A DNA stretch of 64,000 nt from Euphorbia lathyris (taxonomy: Eukaryota; Streptophyta; Magnoliopsida; Malpighiales; Euphorbiaceae). Positions 56,226 through 64,000 of the stretch are shown one piece after another. The position numbers were made by a program, and so were the translations under genes. The stretch is taken from the NCBI RefSeq assembly GCF_963576675.1, contig NC_088916.1, positions 18,328,501-18,392,500 on the forward strand, read 5' to 3'. The stretch's first letter is position 1. Each line of letters starts with the position of its first letter. Below the pieces are notes generated by a model. The model saw only the letters and a program-made list of their open reading frames with translations, made no database searches and was not told the origin of the DNA.

Positions 56226-57005
56226 AAGCAATATGTATTTGATGTAACACAAAGCAATTTTAATTTGAAAATTATAAAGCTGGCTTATAGCCGCTATTCT
56301 GTTTGCAATAAAATAATAGCAGGCCACAAGGCCGCAATTTATTCATCAAGCAATGTCTATCAAGTCTATCTAACAAATAAAACTCTTTGAGGAGAATTTA
56401 CCTTCCCATTGTTGGAATCATGTTGATTTTCTCCATTGAATTGATTGATTCGGCTTCTGCTCCTTGGCACCGGAAAACCCATTGTTAGAATAAGGATTGG
56501 TAGTGCACCGATGTCCACAACAACTTTATTGACAACTTGAATTAGTGATGCACTCAAAAGCAACTTGTGGGCACCTTGATTAAAGGAAACCGATCAATGA
56601 TTGATCTGACCTTTAATCCTTCCCATCGGGAAACCTTTTGTCAGAATAGGTAATGGTTGTGTACTTATGTTCAGAGGCCTCTACTTATTGGCACCGACAA
56701 ACCCTTCGTGAGAACAGGGACTGGTTATGGACTTATGTTCAAGAGCTCTAATACAACGTATAAGCAAGCCGAATGATGGAAACTTGGTTAACAGGAGTTG
56801 GTGATGCATGTACAACTTGTTAGCACCGTGATTAAAGGAACCCGATCAATGATTGATCCGTCCTCTAATTTCGGATACTAGCAAGCTTTTCCGTCATAAT
56901 AGGGACTGTATGTAATAATATATACAACAGCCCCAAGGACGACTTCATCAAAAATCAGCAGTCTGCAATTGAGAGGGAACAACCTGCAATTTGTAAAAAA
57001 AAACA
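56226..57005. repeat. gypsy 3' region with imperfect tandem repeats
   Basis: Two ~85-base blocks (about 56545-56630 and 56795-56875) share 'gattaaaggaa(a/c)ccgatcaatgattgat'. Shorter 'ggcaccg(a/g)(c/a)aaaccc...agaa..aggga(c)tggt' phrases recur between them. This fits the noncoding 3' part of the integrase-bearing element. Confidence 0.5.
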
Positions 57006-57009
57006 ATAT

Positions 57010-57355
57010 TGTTGATGATTGAAATTTCAGCCGTTTGTGTGGATGATTCTTCGGGACAAGCTTCCTGAAATGCTCAAGCCTTTTCTCTCTCATCAAAGTG
57101 TAAATAATTCCTTGAAATACATAAGACCTAAAATTCCTTAGCTCCTCCTTCATCAATTCTTCACAAACCTTCAAAGCATCGAAATATTTCTCCTCCATCA
57201 GACTCCTTCTCTTCCTTACATTTATCCATTGCTGATTCTATTCTTTTCATCACATCATTCAATGCATATCCTAATTCAGAACCCGTCATTCCATATGATA
57301 GCCTTCAACACCAAAAGGATATTTCTGGAAAAAAGCATCACTCAAAAATCTTTCT
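57010..57355 (-). pseudogene. SLOW GREEN 1-like TPR protein, 3' part of split exon
   Basis: Minus-strand pieces read ALNDVMKRIESAMDKCKEEK (57210-57280), EEKYFDALKVCEELMKEELR, FRSYVFQGIIYTLMREK and FRKLVPKNHPHK (down to ~57020). This matches the C-terminal tetratricopeptide region of plant SLOW GREEN 1-type chloroplast proteins. The part just below the LINE tail (ARKIFE...FGVEGYH) is frameshifted. The preceding part of the exon lies on the other side of the LINE at 62960-63092. After 57020 the match is lost. Confidence 0.65.
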
Positions 57356-57524
57356 AGCAGGTTTTTTTATTAAAGATTGGTTAGCGAGGAAGAGTAAGCG
57401 GCGGACATCCCAGCTATGCTGGCACCCCCACCATAGACCCAAAAAAGCCCCGAACCAAATTTATTAAAAGAGTAAATATATGTCATAATACAAAAAGAAA
57501 AAAGAATAAAATGAAGCAAAAGAA

Positions 57525-60500
57525 TTAGGAAAAGCGATAAACGCAACGTCCTACACGATCATGAAAAAAGACCGATCCATAAAAATCTGGGACAACATCC
57601 CACCAAGTCGAAGCTGTTGCCGTCCGTCCATAATTTGCAAGCGAATCCGCAACATGATTTCCTTCACGAAAAATATGAGACACCACAAAAGCCAAAGAAT
57701 CGACCTGATTTAAACAATTGAACCATTTTTGTCTAAGCAACCAAGGGACCGAACAAGATTTAGATTTGAACATCTGCACAACATACATTGAGTCGCTTTC
57801 AAGCCAAATTTTCCGCCAACCTTTGCTGATAGCCATGTCAATGGCGTAAATAGCAGCAGATAGTTCAGCAAGATAAGCAAAGGAACTTTCAATCGGAAAG
57901 GCAAAAGCACCAAGGCACATGCCAGTATGCGAGCGATAAATACCTCCGCAACCCGCAGGACCAGGAGCACCCATGACAGACGCATCAGTATTGATCTTAA
58001 TCCAATCCCTCGGAGGTGGTTGCCAAAAAATCGGAGTAATATGCGGATCCTTAGCAAGACGCTTTTCAATCCCGAGCTCACCTAAGATTTGAAGTTCAAC
58101 TTTCGAATTCCAAACGGAGCCCCGTCCAGTGTGAGCAGATTCACGAACAGCTCCCCAAATCCGTCTCAGCGTGATGGAAGTATCAACCCTCTCATCCTCA
58201 AAAATGGACCTATTACGAGCAAGCCATAGAGCCCAAATTGTATTAACAATTGCAGCCGCCCATAAATCAGCGATTTGAGTACTGAAACGTTGAATAACAG
58301 CATGATCAACTAGATTCTTAAGAGTCGAGTCTGTGTTAATTCGTCTTCCAAACAATGAGCTAACACCATGCCAAATAAATTTGGAAAACCGACAGGAGAC
58401 AAAAAGGTGGTCCAACATTTCAGAATCTAACAAGCACAAACTGCAATGAGAAACAACTTGACAGCCGCGCAACTGAAGCAGATCATGTGTTGGCAAATAC
58501 CCAAGATAAGCCCGCCATCCAATAAGCGAGTGTGCAGGAGGAACACTCTGGCACCTTAAAAAACGACTCCAAGGCTGTTGAGTAGGAGGAGATCTAAGCC
58601 AAGCGTATAAGAGCTTAACAGTTAAAACCCCACTCGTAGTAGGCTTCCAAACACAAATATCAACATCGTCCCTACCCCGCCTAATATTCCGCAATCTATT
58701 CTCCACATCCGCAGGTAACACGGGCAGATTGTGCCAATTATTACCATCCAAATAATCCTCCACCAAATCAAAACAACAACGCTGTTGACTAGCAGATAAG
58801 CCAACCTGTGCAGCCAGTGAAGGACGCATCCAGGCCCCATTCCAAAAATTAAGTTCAGAGTGCTGACCAATCCACTAAAAACAGTGATGCTCAACTTCAG
58901 AATAAATGGATTTTATCAAGCCCCAAATAGAAGAATTCATGATATAATGTCGTGATTGTCCCGCTTTATTGAGAAAACGAGTACTAAGTAAGTTAAAGCA
59001 GAGAGACTTTTCTTGAAGAAGACCCCAAGCCATCTTTCCATTCAACGCTTTGTTTAGAATAGATAGATTCTTGATTCCAAGACCTCAATCCTTGAAGTTT
59101 TGACAACAAATTTTCCAAGGGACAGTGACAAGCTTCTTGCAATTAATGGACCCAGACCAAATAAAATTCCTCATATGCCTAGTCATACGTGTAAGCAGCG
59201 CAGAGGGCCACTTATAAATGCTAAAAGAGTGAATAAAGCTACCAGTAATTACAGAATTTACCAGAGCCACTCTCCCAGCCATAGACAAACAATGCCCTTT
59301 CCATTTAGCAAAGTGAGTAAGCACCCTATCCATCAAACTAGTCAGATGTCGTGTCTTTGGTAAACCAAAAAACAAAGGGACTCCAAGATAGCGAAATGGA
59401 ACAGACCCTTGACGAATACCAATAATATCAGCAAGACGATTACCACGTCCAGAAGAAACAAAGGAGCCCAGAAATAATTCAGATTTGTTCCAACTAACAC
59501 ACTGACCCGAGATAGATCCATACAACTCAAATACACCTTTAATAACAGCTAGATTACCCGAAGAGGCCCTGCAGAAGAGAAGAATGTCATCAGCATAAAA
59601 TAAATAAGTCGGAAACACCTTTGCAGAAGTATATTGCATTGGAGCAAGTCGCCCAGTATCCACGAGGTGAAGCAACCAACGACTAAGAAAGTCCTCGGCA
59701 ATACCAAACAATATAGGAGACAGTGGATCGCCTTGTCGAACCCCTCTTGAACATCTGAAATATCCACTAATGGCTCCATTGTTCAAAATTGAAATCTGAG
59801 ATGCAGATAAAACATTCAGAATCCAGTCTCTGAATTGAATAGAGAAACCAAAAGCGTCCATCACGGCAAGTAAAAAATTCCAAATTAAAGTGTCAAGAGC
59901 TTCCCTGATGTCAACCTTCAAGGCTAAGTTCCCTCCAAAAAACTTTTTACGAAGCATATTAGTGCCTTCAGAAGCAAGCGAAATGCATTGGTGAATACTT
60001 CGTCCAGGAATAAATCCAAATTGATTCTGAGAAACAATGCGAGATGCAATAGAAGCGAGTCTATCAGCCAAAATTTTTGCAATTATTTTATAACTAAAGT
60101 TGCTCATTGCAATAGGCCTATACTGATCAAGAGATATCGCACCCTCCACCTTCGGGATAAGGACCATAATACTGGAGCACAGGCCAGGATGTATCATGCC
60201 ACTCATAAAGAAGCTTTTGACAACAGCAAACACATCAGCACCAACAATATCCTAAAAAGACTGAAAAAAGACCCTAGAAAACCCATCAGGTCCAGGAGAA
60301 CTACTGCTATCCATTGCAAAGACTGCCATACGAACTTCATTCATATCCGGACAATGAGTAAGCAAATCATTATCCAAGTCAGAGACAAGATGTGGAACAA
60401 CCTCATAAACTAGATCATAATTCTGCGGTAAGACCTCGTCATTTTTAAAAAGATTTGAATAAAATTCAGCAATATGTGTCCCAATTTGATTCAGATTAAA

Positions 60501-61652
60501 GACCAGCTCATCCTCAATTTGAAGAACCGAAATCCCAGAGGCAGCAGCTCGAATAGATGCCATACGATGGAAGAAGCTGGTATTTCGATCTCCCTCCTTA
60601 AGCAATCTAACTCTGCTCTTGTCACGCAAAAAAAACCTCCTTTCTATGCAAAATATTATCCAAGTGTGCATGAGCATTCATCTCCTCATGATGTAGTTCA
60701 GGAGTAAACCCATTCTCAGAGATTTCTGCCTGTACACGGGCCAGATCCGTCTCAGCATCAGTGAGACACATATCAATGTTACCAAAAACCACTTTATTCC
60801 AGTGACGGAGCACCGGCCGAAGTCGCCTGAGTTTATCGCATAAAGCTTGCATATGAGGTAAGCTAGGATGCAGCCCATTCCAAAAATCAGCAATCACCTC
60901 CCTAATCCCCGGATGCAGAATCCACATAGACTGAAATCTGAATCTAGAGATAGGGCGATTCCCTTTGGAGCAGCTAAACATCAAAGGGCAATGGTCAGAG
61001 TGATGTCGCGGCAAAGCCAAACTGCAAATTGATTCCCAGAAGTCCGAGAATAAAGCAGATAATAAAACTCTATCCAGCCGACATTCAACCCGCGCAGAGC
61101 CAGACCTACCATTAGACCAAGTAAGAAGGCCCCATGAGTAGGACCATCAACAAAAGAACCAGAATCAATAAAATCACGAAACTCCCTACAAGGACGCAAA
61201 GCAGGAGCCTGTCCCGATTTCTCATGAGATCCAAGGACATAATTAAAATCTCCAAGAAGCACCCAATGCCCATTCAACCTATTTTGATGAGCCAAAATAT
61301 CATCAAACATAGTGACACGTCTATTTGCCCAAATGCTCCCGTAAACAAAGCAGACAAAAGTATTTAAATTAGACAAACTCAGAATAACAAATTGTTCATG
61401 TCTGAAACAAATATTAGTAACCATGGAAGAATTAATATTTGCAAAAACCCATAGAGTTGGAAGCTCCTTATTGTTTAGAGCAATTAAAGACAAACCAAGC
61501 CTTCTCCAGAAGGCCTCATTAACAGAACAGAACTCCACCATAGGCTCAGCTAAACAAAGAAAATCTGGTTTATGAAGAGAACACAAATGATGCAAGTAAC
61601 CCTGAGTATCCCTATTTAGAATACCCCTACAATTCCAGTAAAGAAATATCAT
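57525..61652 (-). pseudogene. LINE ORF2: endonuclease, reverse transcriptase, RNase H
   Basis: The start is ATG at 61652. Order: AP endonuclease (IFLYWNCRGILNRDTQGYL, WVLLGDFNYVL; 61652-61000, with PRHHSDHCPL at ~61000), linker (LLKEGDRNTSFFHR; SSSPGPDGF), RT (ALDTLIWNFLLAVMDAFGF, RGVRQGDPLSP, catalytic YADDILLF at ~59590), zf-RVT (PWSRFLRCQSVPPAHSLIGW; CSLCLLDSEMLDHLFVSC), and an RNase H (NTDASVMGAPGPAGCGG, AELSAAIYA, LESDS, HVADSLA) ending TGA at 57525. Breaks: frameshifts near 61125 and in a T8 run near 60640, a stop at ~60252, and stops at 58830-59085. Catalytic residues remain, so decay is recent to moderate. RNase H at this place marks the plant L1 subgroup. Confidence 0.92.
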
Positions 61653-61670
61653 TTAAAACGGACCGGAGGT

Positions 61671-62955
61671 TTACTGGCTCGTTTGTTTCGAGCTGGCAAA
61701 TTCTCCATTGTTGTCATAATTTTTTTCCCTCCGCCTTACTTTCTTAGTGCTAACTGTGTTCCAGCTATTGTCATCCTCCTCTGCCATATTAGCCCAAGAT
61801 TTAGTACGGGATGATGATTCAGATGCTGAATCAGCTCCCTCATATCTAGTGAGAATATTGTCCATTCCAGGTGAATCCGGCCTATCAGTTTTATCACAAC
61901 TAAATTCATCCTCCTTCCTAAGTTGCGGGCTGCCAGGTAGAACAACCTCCACCACACAACCAGTATCAGTTGGAGGCCTAAGCTCAGAAATAATCCATGA
62001 AGTGGCATGTTGAACAGGCACCTCGGTCTGAATTGCATTAGGCTTTTTCACAAACTTCCTCTCCTGTGAAACCATTGTACGTTTTTTTTCAATAACCGGA
62101 GCCTCTAGAACCTTTTCCAATGGTTTTTTATTTTTCCTGTAGTCATAAGCCATGTGGCCAATGTTTGAACAAACTTTATAGAAGCTTGGTAATCTCTCAT
62201 ACACCACATCAATCCAAATTTGTTTTCCTTCTCTCTCAATACCCATTTTAATAGGAAGCTCATTCATCAAATCCACATCAATTAACATTCTATCATAATG
62301 ACCAAACTCACCTTCAAGAGTGGTATTATCAAATCGTATAAGCCCTCCAATACCCTTTGAAATATCTGAAAGAATTTGAGGATCCCAATACTCCCATGGA
62401 AGAGAATATAATCTAACCCAAACCTGAGCATTTGTAGACTTCTCAGCATAGGGGTCAAAGTCCGGAACCCATGGTTGCAAATAGAAAGTACCTGGCTTAG
62501 TATTGATAATGCCCCGCGCTAGCAATTGATTCTTGATCTCCTGGGATCCCAAAACCACATGAAAAAAGCCTCTCCCGATAGATATCAGTCGCCAAGAATC
62601 CTTCAAACCCCAAACCTTTGTTAAAGTTTCCTTAAGAGAAAGAACCTTCCATGGGGCATCTTCTTTGTTTAAGATTAACCTGCCCATCAGAGATGAGGAG
62701 CAAAGGGTCGCACGCCTATCATAGGCAGATTGAGAAATTCTAACCGACCGAAGACCGCCAATATCAGAAATCACAGCAGACGAGCAAGGAGTCGGATCCA
62801 GATTCCCAGCAAGGACCTTCGCAAATGACCTGCCCTGCACCGCCAAATTAGGCTTTCTCAAAGGATCCTGTGAAATCGAAGCAATCTGTGGTTGCGGGAT
62901 ACGCGATTGCGAATTATGAAAAGGGGCCTTTGGATTAAAGAGAACCTCTATACCG
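61671..62955 (-). pseudogene. LINE ORF1 (DUF4283-type RNA-binding protein)
   Basis: The frame is open from the TPR exon (ATG-like at 63092) to a TAA at 61671-61673, so transposon and host codons are fused in one frame. The LINE part contains the DUF4283 domain (LMGRLILNKEDAPWKVLSLK, ISIGRGFFHVVLGSQEIKN, PWVPDFDPY, VRLYSLPWEYWD) and a degenerate CCHC knuckle in which later cysteines are lost (CSNIGHMAYDYRK). Proteins of this family bind element RNA. The C-terminus is acidic and Ser-rich. It ends 19 bases before the ORF2 ATG. Confidence 0.85.
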
Positions 62956-62959
62956 AGGT

Positions 62960-63092
62960 AGTTATAACTGAACATTTGAGGTTTTAAATAATGGCCATCA
63001 TCCTCATTCGGCTCTAGTTCGATCAAATGGTCTGCAACTTCAGTTGCTTCGACAAGCTTCTGGGATCTGATCCAGATAAACAGATGATACAA
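62960..63092 (-). pseudogene. SLOW GREEN 1-like TPR protein, 5' part of split exon
   Basis: The minus strand reads RSQKLVEATEVADHLIELEP then NEDDGHYLKPQMFSY, a TPR helix pair as in SLOW GREEN 1-type chloroplast proteins. A possible acceptor (GATCAG) near 63070 begins the exon. It is in frame with the following LINE ORF1, and the matching downstream half is at 57010-57355. No upstream exon is seen to 64000. Confidence 0.6.
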
Positions 63093-63732
63093 AGGTTAGA
63101 ATATTTTATATGTTAGTTTTTGTTTTTATCTGATTAACCAGTTGTTTGTTTAGTTTTGAATTCATCCTATTTATATTTATTTATTTAGTTAGTTATTTTC
63201 AACTCCTATTCACAATTGAAACTCTTATTTACTAAATAATTTTTGGGTCCTGGTATTATCTTTTTGTTGTTTAATAAAAATGAAAGACTAGCTCTTATTA
63301 TTTCTAATCAAATTAAATTTTTTAAAATTGTAATTAGGATTAGCTTTTCTTTTACGGTTTCTAATTCATGTGTAAGATTAAATACTTAGTCTTTTATTTC
63401 AATTAAATATTTTAATTTTGTCTTATTTTATTTTATTTTTAACTTTATGCATTTCCAATTTTACGGAGTCTAAAAAATTTGTTAGCAACCAAGCATAAAT
63501 TTTCGTTTGTCAAATCCATGCTTGCGGGGCTAATTGTTTGCACCATAAATAATTTTTTGGCTTTTAATTATTTTTAATATATTAATTGGCTACGTCTAAG
63601 TATATTTTTCTAAAGTGGACATCAGGGGAGACTTGAAGTAAACTTAGGGGAACCAAGAGCCAGTTAATATTTTTGTTGGAAAATTTATATATAAATGAAA
63701 TTATTATAAATTCCAATAGTCATCCTTTTTCA
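63093..63732. other. noncoding AT-rich interval
   Basis: This may be intron of the TPR gene fragment or unrelated sequence. No frame or repeat is recognised. Confidence 0.45.
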
Positions 63733-63830
63733 TGAACAATTGTGTTCGTTCATGATTAGTCGTGTCAGTTCATGAACAGTCTTGTTCGTTCATGAATAGT
63801 CGTGTTCATGAGAGAACAGACATGTCCATT
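63733..63830. repeat. short tandem repeat GTTCGTTCATGAA(C/T)AGTC
   Basis: Three to four imperfect ~28-base units (gttcgttcatga.tagtcgtg) with internal complementarity (ttcatgaa). No gene is associated. Confidence 0.7.
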
Positions 63831-64000
63831 CAAGTTCTATATATACATGATGGAACTGTCAGATTGATATACTTTGAAATATTATTCTCTGAAACATTTT
63901 TACTATCTGTACCTGTTGTTTTGTTTTACTCCGGTGATAGCTATTATACACTCGGTAAGAGTTCGCTTGCGTAATCTGTTGTATCCTGGGAGACGATTGT

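Larger units (their letters stand above)
57362..62955 (-). mobile_element. plant L1-type LINE with RNase H, ~5.6 kb
   Basis: This non-LTR retrotransposon on the minus strand ends in a short A tail (seven T on the plus strand at ~57361-57368) after a conserved-looking 3' end (CCGCCGCTTACTCTTCC, CTAACCAATCTTTAATAAAA). It carries ORF1 and an EN-RT-RNase H ORF2. It interrupts a TPR exon whose two halves flank it. I could not find a target duplication. The exact 5' end (~62955) is inferred from where TPR similarity stops. Confidence 0.9.

Noticed and set aside
57525..58829. Stand-alone host RNase H-like gene
   Set aside because: It is colinear and in frame with LINE ORF2 (zf-RVT then RVT_3 order) and precedes the LINE 3' end.

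Overview
This window looks like a repeat-rich, nested-transposon region of a flowering-plant nuclear genome, most likely a eudicot. Evidence: Ty1/copia polyproteins with initiator-Met-tRNA primer sites, CACTA, Mutator-like and hAT-type elements, a plant L1-type LINE with a C-terminal RNase H, tRNA-derived SINEs (one Au-like), and exon fragments of plant genes. The sequence is AT-rich and shows no operons or bacterial signals. I see no intact host gene. Host sequence survives only as fragments: an AINTEGUMENTA-type AP2 exon, three exons of the cleavage factor CFIm25, one 4CL-like exon, an inverted duplication of a serpin 3' end, and a SLOW GREEN 1-like TPR exon split by the LINE.

Layout. 1-7057: LTR-like sequence holding a complete decayed copia element (copia-A, 1947-6560, 5-bp duplication TCTTC). 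7058-23905: a CACTA-type end and a SINE piece, then copia-B (7498-23900, duplication GTTTT). Copia-B is itself interrupted by a 3'-truncated CACTA (from 9002) and by copia-C (13123-22594, duplication CTATT), so the region is nested at least three deep. 23906-29260: a ~90-bp tandem repeat split by a CACTA element (24154-29156, duplication AAT) that carries a 5'-truncated copia fragment. 29260-39550: mostly noncoding, with gene fragments; a 6-kb MULE (32468-38476, 9-bp duplication) with a mudrA-type transposase gene and a divergent GRF zinc-finger frame sits in a CFIm25 intron. 39555-42205: a GTTGC repeat cluster, then a direct duplicate of 4889-7057. 42206-46480: AT-rich sequence with two SINEs and a 4CL-like exon.

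46580-52620: a long inverted repeat whose arms carry the 3' end of a serpin gene in opposite orientations around a 44-bp loop. A hAT-type element (46733-51548, duplication GATAAAAT), itself full of palindromes, is inserted in the left arm. 54340-56900: tandem repeats around a broken Ty3/gypsy integrase. 57010-63092: a LINE inside a TPR gene fragment. 63093-64000: noncoding with a short tandem repeat.

The transposon genes form gag-pol, transposase or EN-RT units, but nearly all are broken. Many breaks are in-frame stops explicable as C:G to T:A changes, as expected for old, methylated copies. The most unusual structures are the serpin inverted repeat (a candidate hairpin-RNA locus), the GRF frame inside the MULE, and the collection of gene fragments between CACTA-like sequences.
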